Below are positions 24,187-36,161 of a DNA stretch of 64,000 bases, piece by piece. This DNA is from Delphinapterus leucas (Eukaryota > Chordata > Mammalia > Artiodactyla > Monodontidae): assembly GCF_002288925.2 (NCBI RefSeq), contig NW_022098001.1, forward strand, positions 14,948,743-15,012,742. Direction: 5' to 3'. Every line of letters begins with the position of its first letter. Position 1 is the stretch's first letter. The translations under genes and the position numbers were made by a program. Below the pieces are notes generated by a model, which saw only the letters and a program-made list of their open reading frames with translations, searched no databases and was not told where the DNA came from.

Positions 24187-24790
24187 TATCAGTCATCTAT
24201 GTTGCATAACAAATTGTCCCAAAATTTAGCAGCTTAAAACAGCAAACATTTATTATCTCACAGTTTCTGGAAGTCAGGAATCTGGATATGGGGTGCATGC
24301 CTTTGATTCAGAATCTAGATGTGAGGTGAGTGCCTTTGATTCAGAGAGAGAGAGAAAGAGAAAGGGAGAGAGCTCAAGAAATGGCAAGTAAGATGGAAGT
24401 CAGGGGCTTCCCTGGTGGCGCAGTGGTTGAGAGTCCGCCTGCCGATGCAGGGGACACGGGTTTGTGCCCCAGTCCGGGAGGATCCCACATGCTGCGGAGC
24501 AGCTGGGCCTGTGAGCCATGGCCGCTGAGCCTGCACGTCCAGAGCCTGTGTTCCTTAACGGGAGAGGCCACAACAGTGAGAGGCCCGCAGACCGCGAAAA
24601 AAAAAAAAAAAAAAAGATGGAAGTCAGTCTTCTTATAACTAATCTCGGAAGTAACATCCCATAACTTTTGCTATATTCATTAGAAATGAGTCACTAGGCC
24701 CAGTTCGCACTCAAAAGGAGGAGGTTACACCAAGGCATCAATATCAGGGCTGGGGGGATTGCTGGGAGCCACCGTAGAGGCTGCCTGCCT
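24187..24790 (+). mobile_element. MaLR-type (MLT1-like) LTR, SINE-interrupted
   Basis: Text such as ttgcataacaaattgtccca, agcagcttaaaacagcaaac and tatctcacagtttctggaag is typical of mammalian MaLR LTRs. It continues after CHR-2 copy 7. A GA-rich simple tract lies at 24,339-24,370. Confidence 0.7.
24404..24614 (+). mobile_element. CHR-2-type SINE copy 7
   Basis: Sense, with a perfect 14-bp target duplication AAGATGGAAGTCAG (24,390-24,403 and 24,615-24,628). Confidence 0.95.
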
Positions 24791-26211
24791 TATTTGGGAG
24801 GAGGGCAGTACTAGTTTTCTGAAGCTGCTGAAGATGTCATTGTTGGTAAAACAAATTGTTCAGGGATGCAGCATGCTCTTTGCATCTCCAAAAGTGAGAA
24901 TTTATTTTGTAACAATATTTCACAAAGTCTTGAATTGTGGACTCAATGGACCAGGAATTCTTATAAATCAACACAGATTGAGTCTATTCTCTATATGTAG
25001 CCCAAAGGGGTACAAAAAATATCCCTGCCTTTTGGGGGCTTACTGTCTAGCTCAATAAAATACTCAATTATTCCTTAGTATATTTATATTCTCCTGTTTG
25101 GTGTCTTATATTGGCCAGAATCTTGTGGGACTCATGTCCCCAAGTCTCAGCAATAACAACATTAATTCTGAAATCCCACCTGCTACCAAGACCTTTGTGT
25201 TCATACAGGAACTTCATCCTCTGGTAAAAGCCCCACCTCCCTAAAGTATTTCTGAGTGCCCCAAGAGTTGCTGTATGTACCCTCTGAATCAGTTTGGGCT
25301 GCCACTTGTTCCTGGCCTTTGTCACTCAGGGACATGGCACTTCTTTGACTCCTGGCTCATTCATAAGCTCTCTGTTCCCAACGAGTGGTGTCTCCTACTG
25401 GAATTTCCCTGTCACTGACGTCAGCAGTCTTCACGGTACCTCTGACAGCTGGAGGTTTCCTCCGTGGTGAGAGAAGGACAGTGTCCTCTGTGTTATGCTC
25501 ACTTGCTGGGGGGAAAGGTCCAGAGCAGGGCTGCTCAGACACCAAACAATCACAGAAGTTAGCAAGACACTCTTTCATTCCAACACACAGATGCTTTTCT
25601 TACAAGGGCAGATGCATGTTCCAAAGGTGACTCGGTTGTTTGTGAAAGCGGAAATGCCAGCAGCTGCAACACTAGATACGTGTTCTTTTCTGCTACCCAC
25701 GTTGCCCCGCCTCCCCAGCCCATGAGACACGTCTGCACATGCCAGCTCCATTATAGACATAACATAGGTACTTCCATTCCTCCCCTCACAAACCCTCCAA
25801 ATCTCCCTGTAAATCAGTAGATGCAAAGTAACATGGGGAAGGGGATGAAACCGACCTCCGCAAGTGGGGAATACATATTCAAGTTTTAGCCCTCACATGG
25901 GATTCTGGCTGTGTGTAGAGAAACCCACAATTCCCATTTCACAGAGCAAGATGACCCAGCACCTATCAGAACTCAGCCAGACCTGGGTGGAGCACTGAGT
26001 CAGAGCCGAACTTCTGGAACTCCCTGGACTGAGACGTCAACAGAAGTAAAACTTAGGACCATAAAATGCAGCAAGGCAGAGACGGTCCCTGCTCTCCGTC
26101 CCGTGCCCGTCTTTATCTTTGGGGTGGAGTCAGTCTCTGCCATTTTTCCAGGAAGTTACTTAGAAGTAACCACGGTTGGCTTGTCCTTGTTTAGTTTTAC
26201 CATTTGCCTTG
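24791..26211 (+). other. CDH17: Intronic sequence, no recognised element
   Basis: About 1.4 kb without a repeat family or coding homology that I recognise. Confidence 0.4.
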
Positions 26212-26880
26212 TGTATTAGTGTCTGAGGGTGGCCGTAACGAATTACCACAGACTTGGTGACTTAAAACCACAGAAATTTATTTGCTAAGAGTTCTGGAGA
26301 CTAGAAGTCTGAAATCAAGGTGCCAGCTAGGGGAGAATTCTTCCTTGCCTCTTCTGGTTCCTTGTGGCTCCTTGGCTGCTTGTGGCAGCATCGCTGCAGT
26401 CTCTGCACTCTCTTCACATTGCCTCCGCCTCCGTGGGCGTCTCTGTGTCTTCTCTTCCTCTTATAAGAACGCCCACCACTGGATTTAAGGCCCACTCCAA
26501 ATCCAGGATGAGGGACTTCCCTGGTGGTGTAGTGGTTAAGAATCCGCCTGCCAATGCAGGGGACACAGGTTCGATCCCTGGTCCGGGGAGATCCCACATG
26601 TCGTGGAGCCATTAAGCCGCGTGCCACAACTACTGAGCTTGTGCTCTAGAGCCCGCGAACCACAACTACTGAGCCTGTGTGCCATAACAATTGAAGCCCG
26701 TGTGCCTAGAACCTGTGCTCTGCAACAAGAGAAGCCACCGCAATGAGAAGCCCACACACTGCAACGAAGAGTAGCCCCCTCTTGCCACAACTAGAGAAAG
26801 CCCGTGGACAGCAAGAAAACCCAACATATCCAAAAGTAAATTAAAAAAAAAAAACAAATCCAGGATGATTTCATCTCAAG
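26212..26880 (+). mobile_element. MaLR-type LTR, sense, SINE-interrupted
   Basis: It starts ggtggccgtaacgaattacc, runs through ttaaaaccacagaaatttat and stops after ccaggatgatttcatctcaa. It is split by a long CHR-lineage SINE. The following LTR is in the opposite orientation. Confidence 0.75.
26512..26854 (+). mobile_element. Long CHR-lineage SINE
   Basis: Sense, with a perfect 14-bp duplication CAAATCCAGGATGA (26,498-26,511 and 26,855-26,868). Confidence 0.94.
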
Positions 26881-26884
26881 GACA

Positions 26885-27272
26885 CCTGAACTGTGTCCTC
26901 CCAAAATTCATATGGTGAAGTCCTAACTTCCAGCACCTCAAAGGGTGACTATTATTTAGAGATAGGGTCTTTAAAGAGGTAATTAAGTTAAAATGATGTC
27001 ATTAGTGTGGGTCTTAAGCCAATATGACTGGTGTCCTTCTAAGAAGAAAAAATCTGGACAGATACAAGTACAGGGGAAGACCATGTGAAAGCACATGCAC
27101 CAGACAGCTATCTACAAGCCAAGGAGAAAGGTCTCAGAAGAAATCAACCCTGCTGACACCTTGATCTCAGACCTCTAGTGTCCAGAAACTGTGAGAAAAT
27201 AAGTTTCTGTTGTTAAAGCCATCCAGTTTGTGGTACTTTGTTATGGTGCCCTTAGCAGACTAAGACACTTCA
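26885..27272 (-). mobile_element. MaLR-type LTR, antisense
   Basis: Contains gtcctcccaaaattcatatg, tagggtctttaaagaggtaa and tccagtttgtggtactttgt, the reverse complement of MaLR LTR text. It lies back-to-back with the preceding LTR and ends about 170 bp before the seventh exon. Confidence 0.75.
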
Positions 27273-27444
27273 CACACTGCGCTACTGAAAGGGTTAGAAG
27301 AACCAACATCGATCTAAGAACTTTAGTCTGCTACTCAAAGCTACTTCCAGTGCTTTCTAGGAACCTGATTCTTCAGTGAAATCATTTTCTAACAGAGTAA
27401 AAAGAGCCTATAATGGATGGGTTTCCTTCTTTTCTTCTCTACAG

Positions 27445-27660
27445 GGAACAGTATTGGAACACTTATTGCTCATGACATGGATGAAGAAAACACTATCAAC
27501 AGTGTTTTAGGATACAGAATTGTGGATCAAACCCCCAAAGTTCCTAGAGATGGACTCTTCCTGGTCCAAGCCTACTCAGGAATGTTCCAGTTAGCCTTGC
27601 AGTCCTTGCGGAAGCGAGACACTCCGCAGTACAACTTGACAGTAGAGGTGTCTGACAAAG
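27445..27660 (+). CDS. CDH17: CDH17 exon, seventh in window (EC4)
   Basis: This 216-nt exon is phase 1 at both ends. Its acceptor is cttctctacag and its donor is GACAAAG|gttagt. It encodes NSIGTLIAHDMDEENTINS, with HDMDEEN as the DxD calcium motif, then GYRIVDQTPKVPRDGLFLVQ and TPQYNLTVEVSDK. Where most repeats have LDRE, EC4 reads SLRKRDTP; the human protein is likewise non-canonical here (SLKKQDTP). The NLT sequon is conserved. The upstream 5.2-kb intron carries the dimeric SINE and the MaLR LTRs. Confidence 0.96.
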
Positions 27661-28470
27661 GTTAGTATCACCTTCCCTGTGTCAAGAATGATAACACTTG
27701 TTTTCTTTCTAGTTGTGATTTGCTAGGCTGCTCTGATGCCTGGGTGTATTACAGAAGGATGCTGTTTAAGAGTTCTTGCTTCCTATGTGAAACACAGCAC
27801 AGAGGCAGCAGGTCCGACATGGTAATGGCCAGAGCGGTGGCTTAGGCAACATTATTACGTTGGTTCCCTGAGAAGAAGATGCCCAAGAGGGGATTAAATA
27901 TATAAGGATTTTATTAGGGGAATTGCCTATGAGAAAAAATGGGGAGGGATACAGAGAAGGCTGGGAGAGCCATCAGACCTCAATCCAAGCCGGACGCTGA
28001 GTGAAGGAGAGAAGGAAGGACAGTGGTGGGAGTACCATAGACCACTAAGCAGTCAAAGGGAAGCTCAGCAAGGTCATTAGGGGTCCAAAGTTGGCCGTGG
28101 AAGGAGTCTGTGATCTCCAAAACAGGCCTACCTTAGCCTGCCGGCCTTGCTCTGTCACTGGCTTGGGGCAGCCAATGGGAAGCAAGGCCTTGGTGCAAAT
28201 GTGGTGACGGGTTTCAGAGCAAGGCGGCATGTTGTCAATTAAGATCCCTGGTGTTAGGGGTTGGCAAGGCACGTCGTCATGGCCACCATGGTCACAAACA
28301 AGAAAATTAGTTGTATTTCCCAAGTCTCCCTTTCAGACTCAAAGGATTCTACTGTATGACAGTGAAGGAAAAATGTATCGTTTGGGAGGTTTTGTCTTCT
28401 TATATTAGCTGCTAGGCGGCCATTTGACGGTATCTGGAGACATTCTTCCTTAACGCCTTATACAATTTCA
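27661..28470 (+). other. CDH17: Intronic sequence, no recognised element
   Basis: The stretch around 27,880-28,060 (aggattttattaggggaatt) looks repeat-like but I cannot name it. No coding signal was seen. Confidence 0.4.
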
Positions 28471-28477
28471 AAACAAG

Positions 28478-28665
28478 TGGTTTTTAATCTTTGTTAAGTC
28501 ATGAGACCCTTTGAGGATCTGATGGAAACTATGAATTCCTCAACAAATGTACACATTATCAACAAATTGCACAGACACACAAACTTACATGAACTCAGGG
28601 ATAGGCTTATTTTAAGATCATTAATACTCCTAGGCTAAGAATCGTTCTTTAACTGGCACTGAATC
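28478..28665. mobile_element. Probable hAT DNA-transposon fragment
   Basis: The text agtggtttttaatctttgtt with gagaccctttgaggatctga resembles a MER1-group element that also occurs around the retrovirus insertion (47,505 and 55,283). The name is not certain. Confidence 0.5.
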
Positions 28666-30139
28666 TTAGGTTACCAAATAGTTCAGTAATTGTTATGCTA
28701 CGAGAGAGAGATTATACAGGTGTGCTGAAGTAAAGAGCACCATTTCATACTGTGCTTCACATTTTTTTTCTTCATTACACAGTTGCTGAGATACTGAAGA
28801 GAGCTGGGGTTTAGCGGGCCCCCGAAGCAGAATGGTCGAGACATAGTGATTAGGCAAATATTGAGGGCCTAACATAATGTCTAGCATTATGTTAAGAGGT
28901 ACAACAGAAGTGGGTATAATAAGTCATCCCTGCCCATGATGAGCTGACAATCTCACACCATTAGCCAGCCATTCTTTCAGCAGTTATTGAGCAGTTACCG
29001 TGATTGAGGCACCATTCAAGGTACTGGGGATACACAAATGAATAAGACCCCGTGTCTGTCCTCAAGGAGCATTTGTGGTAGAGGAGATGGACATGTGAAT
29101 AAATAAATTGTAAGAAATATATACAAGGTAGCCCATGAAGGCAATGAGGGACTCGGTGGAGTGGTAGAGAGCTGATAAAGCTTTCTGGAAGAGGTGTCAT
29201 TGCTCTGAACTTTGATGGATGAATATGACAAGTTACAAAATAGTGTAAAGGCTTACAGAGGAGAAGAAAGCCCATGTGAAAATGCATGGGGACCTGAAGC
29301 AGTTTGAGGCTGCAAGAGCATCAGATTAAAAATTGTCTATGTACCTGAGTACATCTATAGACTATATGGACCATATTATACAGTATATTTATATATAACT
29401 ATATATGTGTATTGATGGAGTTAAACATCCAGTTGCATACTGTAGAAAATTAGACTGGTAGGCGGTAATTAACACAGTTTTACCTAAAATCAGGGAAGGT
29501 CTGTTAGCCAGGAGGTCCACTGCTGGCCCAAATAAGGTCTGTGCAGAGCAGGGAGCCAGTGAGTTCAGGCCCTGGGACCTCCTGAAATCTTCAGCCGTTC
29601 TTGCTGTCTACAAATGATCTGGGGACTGGACCCAACTTGAGTTAACATCCACTTATTTGTAATACCGTTATTATTAGATTACACGCCTGGCTTTGTGTCC
29701 AGTGTGCCGAGCACAAGCTTTAGAGCTAGGCTGTGTGAGTATATTTGTCAGGATCCCAGCAGGAAACAGACAGCCCCCTCAAAAGAAGTAACCAAAAAGT
29801 GTTTAGAGAGGGGATTATTTGTAAAGGCTGGGGGTAGGGGTTATGGGAAACCAACAGGGGGTGTGAAGCACAATGGCAGCCTTTCTTACCTGAAGGTGAG
29901 AAGGGATGAGGGAAGGTAACATCCCCTGAAGGAACAAAGCCTGTTCCTGTGACTATAGAAGAGGCTGCTAGGGGAACTAGACCCTGACCCTGTTCCTCCT
30001 GCCCTTCCTTAGATCTCCTGCCAGTGCTACCACTGGTGGAACCCAACTTCTACCCAGAGGGCCAGGATGCCCACTGATGCAGTTCCTAAGGTCAGCCTCT
30101 GGGGCACAAAGCAGGGTGAAGGGAGGAGAGTGGACAGAG
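28666..30139 (+). other. CDH17: Intronic sequence with unassigned ancient repeats
   Basis: About 28,960-29,110 (tactggggatacacaaatga) resembles a common ancient repeat I cannot name. The rest is unassigned. Confidence 0.4.
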
Positions 30140-30425
30140 AGGGAAAAGGAACGCATGGATTTGAATTCTGGCTTGAACACTAGTTAGTTGTATGACCTTG
30201 GTCAGGTCACCAACTTCTCTGTCCTTTGGCTTCCTCATTTGTGAACTCAAATGATGTGTGTGAACTCATCATGTGTGTGAACTCATTTGAGTGTGGACTC
30301 AAACTCAAATGAGAATGATAATTGTACCTACATCACAGAGTTAGAATGAAGATGAAATGAGTCATGCAAGCAAAGCACTTAATATGGTGCCTGGTACATA
30401 GAGAGTGCTAACAATGTTAGTTAGG
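30140..30425 (+). repeat. MIR SINE with internal short duplications
   Basis: Clear MIR text (tgaccttggtcaggtcacca; tatggtgcctggtacataga) is expanded in the middle by local copies of gtgtgaactcat. An 11-bp inverted repeat CTCATTTGAGT/ACTCAAATGAG lies at 30,282-30,292 and 30,303-30,313. Confidence 0.8.
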
Positions 30426-30429
30426 ACGA

Positions 30430-30600
30430 GAACCTTGGCTCTGTTGCACTCTACATTTTTTAGATAAACTGACTACCGCACAGAGATTTTGAGTGACATT
30501 TCCGAGCTCTCACACATCTGATAAGTAGCAGAGACAGAATTTGAACAGTGGGGTTCCAAAGCCCAGAGTCTTAGCCCTTGTATAATACACTACTTCATAG
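30430..30600 (-). repeat. MIR-like SINE fragment
   Basis: Antisense MIR-type text: tgataagtagcagagacaga followed by atttgaacag and cagagtcttagcccttgta. Confidence 0.6.
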
Positions 30601-31326
30601 CTAGAACAATGGAAACCCCAACAAAAAACCTATCATGTTGGTTCTCACTGTGGATATTTCCCTGGGGATCCCATCCCCACCTGTACTCCATGCTCATCTT
30701 GGACCTAGGTTGAACCTGCTGTCTCTGACTAGGTCTCTGAATTGTCAAACCCACCCCTCAAAGCCTATGCCATCTCCCAGAGTTCTATGAGCTACCTCTG
30801 CCTCTGTAGGCTGGGCAGCAAGGCCTTTGGAAGGGGGCTAATTGTACCTTTCCTCCCTCACTTGGGCCTTCCCTTTGCGGGGGGGGTGGGCAGAAGGGAT
30901 ATAGGACAGTAAGTGCTGGAAGTGTTCAGAGTAGGAAAGACAACCCTCTGGGATGCTCAAAGAAGTCTTTCTAGAAGGATAGTTTTGTACTGGGCTTTGA
31001 AGGCTACATACGTTTCACTAGCCAGAAAAGAGAGGCTGCTTCACAGAAAAGAAGCCATCTTGCTTGGGGACAAGCCTTACTGAGGAGGGGGCAGGTAGAG
31101 GGAGTGGGAAGCCCAGGGGAGTCTCTCGTGGGGTTTTCTTCAGCCCTTGGTGACCTGCTCATGGGTGCAGGTGGGGAGCAGAGAATCCTCTCACCACACA
31201 AATCGCATGTCAATAGTAAAATTGTGGCTATGGTCGTCACTTTACTTGCCAACTGTTTTTCTTGCAGATTTCTGATTTTCATGCATGATTTTCAGTGAAA
31301 ATTTCTGATGTGACTTTGATTTTCAG
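30601..31326 (+). other. CDH17: Intronic sequence, no recognised element
   Basis: Unassigned, ending at the acceptor of the eighth exon. Confidence 0.4.
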
Positions 31327-31403
31327 ATTTCAAGACCCTCTGCTTTGTGCAGATCAACATTATTGATATCAATGATCAGATCCCCATCTTTGAAAAATCA
31401 GAT
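31327..31403 (+). CDS. CDH17: CDH17 exon, eighth in window (EC4-EC5 linker)
   Basis: This 77-nt exon is the smallest seen. It enters in phase 1 (acceptor gattttcag) and leaves in phase 0 (TCAGAT|gtgagt). It encodes DFKTLCFVQINIIDINDQIPIFEKSD across the EC4-EC5 junction. The linker at 31,365-31,379 is DINDQ, not DINDN, as in human CDH17. The small size and the exact match across both phases make the call secure. Confidence 0.95.
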
Positions 31404-32475
31404 GTGAGTAGTTATCACCTTGCTTTTTCTTTACTTTGTTCGTATTTACCTGACCCCTACTTCTGGAATAAAGACACAAACAGTAGTTCAGGAAAATGCC
31501 AGACTTAATATCTTAATCAATGCACTGGTACCAAACTCAAACACCGTCTTCAGTGGAACTCTTCAGGGAACAGTAACATTCACGGTTATAGCATCTGGAA
31601 GCATCTGTTTTTTTTATTAAAAACTTTTGCCAACAGCTCATTTATTTCAAGGACTGCTTGGAAGCTACAACCAGTGTATAGCAGGACAATAAATAGATTA
31701 CTGCTAGGTCTCAAACAAGCATGTGTAGTCAGAGTTTAAAATTTTGAATACTGCCAATTTAAACTCATTTTGTATTTATTGGATAAGAGAAAAGGGGAAG
31801 AAAAAACGAATCTCTGGTTTATGCCAAAAAATGTGCCCAAGACATCTGCAAGAATTAGAATTGGGAAAAAAGAGCAGGAGAAAAATGATCAGTTGAGTAT
31901 ATCAAGAAGAATTCAAGTTAACTTATTATTAATGTGGGGGTAGTTTGATCGATGCTTCCCTTAAAATGGATGCCTCTATTTATTTATTCTGGAGAAGAGA
32001 GTAGCCTTTTTGGGTAGATTGTTATGTTTGAACTCAGTTTATGAGGCAGCCCAGAGCCTTGTGACGATGTTCATAAATCACAATAGGGATAAGGCAGTGA
32101 CAAAGAACGGGAATTGATTTATGGGAGGGTTTGAGGAGGTAAAAAGTGTGACAATATAACTTGTATAGTAGGCACTGAGGTTAAGCAAGTGTGAGAGTAA
32201 GAGCCTGTTTCTACTCTGCCTCCATTCTCTTGGGCGTTTGATCCTTTCTGTGTGTTGTAGTTTCCTTGCATTACATCTAGACAGTGTTTTTAGATTGAGG
32301 GTAAGAGTCCTGCTTTGGGAATCTCAGAGCTTGGAAAGGCAAACTGGGCCTTAGAAAGGTGAGTCCACTTCTTTCATTGCTGTGGTCCTTTCCTGGACCC
32401 TGCCTGTTACCATCTTCATGATCATCATGCCAAGACACATGATCTGGGGGATTTTCAGCGGAGGAGTGGAAGATG
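31404..32475 (+). other. CDH17: Intronic sequence, no recognised element
   Basis: AT-rich and unassigned; no coding signal. Confidence 0.4.
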
Positions 32476-32479
32476 GTCT

Positions 32480-32645
32480 AGGTCAGTGTTAATTAAGAGC
32501 ACCTGCTTTGGAGTTGGACAGACATTGGTTTGAATCCCAATTCTGTGACCAGCGAGCTGTGTGGTCTTGGGTGGGTTTTACCTCTCCAGTCTTTTGCTCC
32601 TCTGTCAAATGGAGATGATAATATAGCTACTCAGTAGGGTGCTTT
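32480..32645 (+). repeat. MIR SINE, cut by a CHR-2 SINE
   Basis: MIR text agagcacctgctttggagtt to ctgtcaaatggagatgataa in sense orientation, ending where copy 8 is inserted. Confidence 0.85.
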
Positions 32646-32841
32646 TTTTTGGGTGGGGGGGACTCTCACTGCTGTGGCTTCTCCTGTTGCGGAGCACAGG
32701 CTCCAGATGCGCAGGCTCAGCGGCCATGGCTCACGGGCCCAGCCGCTCCGCGGCATGTGGGATCTTCCCGGACCGGGGCACGAACCCGCGTCCCCTGCGT
32801 CAGCAGGCGGACTCTCAACCACTGTGCCATCAGGGAAGCCC
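32646..32841 (-). mobile_element. CHR-2-type SINE copy 8
   Basis: Antisense, with target duplication GGGTGCTTT (32,637-32,645 and 32,842-32,850). Its tail is G-interrupted. Confidence 0.94.
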
Positions 32842-32865
32842 GGGTGCTTTGTTTTGTTGCTTATC

Positions 32866-33125
32866 TTTACTGACCACTTATTATGTGCCAGGCATTCAGG
32901 GGTTTTATATGCATCGTCTCTGTAAATCACCACAGCACACATGAAGTAAGTTCTGTTATTATTATTATTATTATTATCGTCATTATCACCTCCAAGGACA
33001 GATGATAAACCTGAGACTTTAAAAAATTCGATAACTTACTTCAGTTCACCCAGGTCATAAGTGACAAGCCTAGGATTCATACCCAGGCCATTTAACGCTG
33101 AAGTCCAGGCTCTTAACCACTATTC
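32866..33125 (-). repeat. MIR SINE with (ATT)n expansion
   Basis: Antisense MIR from ccacttattatgtgccaggc to ggctcttaaccactattccc. A short (ATT)n at 32,957-32,976 has grown inside it. Confidence 0.85.
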
Positions 33126-33517
33126 CCTGATTGATTTAAGAATTAATTAAAATAATGTAAAGTGCCTGCCACATTGTAGGTACGCAATACATAGTAGCCA
33201 TCTATTTGTCTCAACTATAATGATAACTACAGTTATTAAACATATTGGATGTGAGTGGAGGGATATGTTTTAGAATCCTCTCAGTAGATCTCTGAGATGT
33301 TGTGTTTCCTGGTACAACGGATATCAGTCTACAAGTATGACTGATGTCAAAATCAACTGTAACCCACTCATTAATAGAAAAAAACATGCTTGGTAAGTAT
33401 CGATGCAAACTGTGACTTGTGTCCATTCTGAAACCAAGGAGACAAGTTTGCCCTTTGACAATTGTACTCGATGACAATAGACATTCTCATTGTTTCCTTC
33501 CCTTGTTTCCTTCTTAG

Positions 33518-33709
33518 TATGGAAACCTAACTCTCCCTGAAGATACAGCCATTGGAACTGTCATCTTAACCATCCAGGCCACCGATGCTGATGAACCATA
33601 TACGGGAAGTTCTAAAATCCTGTACCGAATTACACAGGGAGACAGTGAGGGACATTTGGAGATTGAAACAGATCCCGAAACCAATACTGGATATGTCAAG
33701 GTTAAAAAG
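33518..33709 (+). CDS. CDH17: CDH17 exon, ninth in window (EC5)
   Basis: This 64-codon exon is phase 0 at both ends, with acceptor gtttccttcttag and donor AAAAAG|gtaaat. It begins YGNLTLPEDTAIGTVILTIQ and continues with TDADEPYTGSSKILYRI and ETNTGYVKVKK. TDADEP is the EC5 DxD calcium motif and NLT is a sequon. It is followed by the very large 22,660-bp intron that holds the full-length L1 and the endogenous retrovirus. Confidence 0.96.
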
Positions 33710-33928
33710 GTAAATAGCGCGTTGAATGGAATTTGTCTTTTTCAAAGGTTAATTTACTTAGGACCATTCAAGGACCTATAAGCAGAGGTGACATATTAGC
33801 AGTGACCTCTCAGGTGTGTGATGGACTCCTGGAACACTCTCAGTCATTCCTGTCCTCCCAAAAGACAGAAGGCAGGATTCTTGTTCTGGGTCTGTCACTA
33901 ACTGACCAAGTAGCCTTTGCAGAGTGAG

Positions 33929-34100
33929 GTAGGATTGACAAATAAAATATATAAACTACAAGATAGAGAATTTTTTAGTATAAGTATGTCCCATGAAATA
34001 CTTGGGACATACTTATACTAAAAAATTGCTTGTTGTTTACCTGCAATTCCAATATAACCAGTTGTTCTATATTTTTATTTGCTAAATCTTGGGCAAGGTG
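33929..34100. mobile_element. Palindromic MITE-like DNA element
   Basis: It is centred on a perfect 25-bp inverted repeat (33,969-33,993 and 34,003-34,027) with a 9-nt spacer. Outer arms also pair: gattgacaaataaaatatat at left against the complement of tatttttatttgctaaatc at right, with a deletion in the left arm. It looks like a known class of palindromic mammalian DNA repeat, family not certain. Confidence 0.75.
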
Positions 34101-36160
34101 GTGCTCCAGGCTTTATTTCTCTCTTTGCAAATGTGGGGTATTAGACTAGATGAACCCTGTGAGCCCTTTAGGCTGCTAGACTCTTTATTCTAATGGGCCA
34201 GCCATTGGCTCCTCTTTAATAATGACTGGAAATTGGTAGGTCTCCTTTAATAGACAAGTTTTAATAAACAAGTTTATTCTTTCATGGCTTCTTCCCTGCC
34301 TACCCCTTACTTTCATCTTTTATGGTATTGCTGCGTCCACTGGCTCTTGCTTCGTCTCTCCCTTTGTAAGGACTGGGTAGTCTAGAGCCAAAATCTTGAT
34401 TACCATGATACTTGCTTTTTAATAGAGGGTCTTCCCATCCTTCCCTCAGTCTAATCCCATCCCCTACTGTGTACAGCTGAAGTTTGACCCTTTCCTCCAT
34501 GGCTGCCTCATTTATGCTTTAGAGCATGTAAACCGTTTACCAGATGACTCAATAGGAAGCAGCGCTTGTCATCCAATGTAGTTAGAATTAAAAGGGGTCA
34601 GAGTTACAGCAATTGAGACTTTGCAGACATGGTTGAATGCTGAAGGTTTGTAGGGCAGTGTGTTGGAGGCTGCAAAAGAAAGCTCTGGAGGAAAGTTTTG
34701 ACCCAGAATAAAGGAAAGCTAAAGTAGAGGCTAAAAATGAAGACAGAATAATTTCACAGAAAATAGAAGCACAGGGAGAAAAGTGCTAATGCTGAAGGAA
34801 GCCCTGGGGCAGAATCTCAGAATTCTGATACCATTATGACTATATAACCTACTTCTGACAAAGGGCCTCGCTGAGTTTTAGCTGCGAGGTTTTTGTGTGG
34901 ACCTACTCAAGACATTAGTATTTTGTGTGAGTCTGACATTTGGAAAAGGTGCCATAACATCTTCCCCCTCTATTCATGGCTGCCTACATGGAGACAAAGA
35001 ACCCAGAAGGAAAGGCTAATTTTCAGAGTTTGCAGCGGGTGGTCCAGGCAACATACGTGATCTTTTTGCAGGAGGTAGGGGCAGATAGCTTCTATTCTCC
35101 CACAGGCCCAGAGCTCTCTAGGCATCTAAGAGAAGATAAAGCCCTGTCTATCTCAGTATGAATGAGTCCCACATGTCAGTAATTTTTCATGATGGCTTGT
35201 TGTGAATCAAGTTAATTGGACCATTTGTGGCTAAAGGGCACCTATAGGGAAAAATTGGTAACCTTGATGATTAGCGGTAGGTAAGGGCTGTAAGTATCCT
35301 CCCACATGCTCTTGACACGAGGAGGTATGTTACAGTACAGCAGGCCTCTGGCCAAAATCTTTGTCACATCCTTATTTTGTTTGTGGTTATATTCCAAGTG
35401 TCCAGAATATCGCCTGGCACATAGTGGAGGTTCAATAAACATTGGTTGCATTGAATAAATAATTGAATACTGTGCCATGTACAATTAATGACAAGCTGGG
35501 ATAAAAAACCAACATCCAACTTGTGCTTTAGGCTTGTGACGCCCCAGCTCTCTGTCCCTCAGGCACTGTGGGCACAGTACTCTAGTGAGAGGATTCATCT
35601 GACTGTCCACAGAAAAGGTGTTGATACACACAACAGAACTGGCGTCCTGGAACTATGAAGGCTATAAGCTGCTGGACTAGCCAGATGCCACACTCTTGTT
35701 CATTTAATGACCAAGAGATATACTATATTGTTAACCAAACTGCATGTCTTGAATACCACTAATATCACAAAACCTCTTTGTAGGATCACTTTGCTAATTA
35801 ACAAACCTTCTAGGGCAGCTTGAGATAGTGTGAGCTCAAAGCCTGTAGTAGCTGCCTCTGGAGTGTGGATCTCTGATTAGGATCTGTCAAATGCTAAGTG
35901 ACAGCCAGCCCAGAGGTGTGGATTCTTGATGAGGATACACTAGATGTTAGCCAACTGCCCCAAGGATGTGTGTACTCACATTGACAGATGTATGTATTCA
36001 TACAGTTTTCAGTATTTTAAATAAATTAGACTCTATTATGTGGTTTTTCGTGTGTAGCTTAGCCTTACTTCTAATTCCCTCCCCATTAAGCCATCCATTG
36101 CTTCAGGACCATTGTGTTGATCATTTTTTAAAAATTTAAAATCCCAATGTAGACTACTTT
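34101..36160 (+). other. CDH17: Intronic sequence, no recognised element
   Basis: About 2 kb unassigned. No coding homology or repeat family recognised. Confidence 0.4.
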
Positions 36161-36161
36161 T

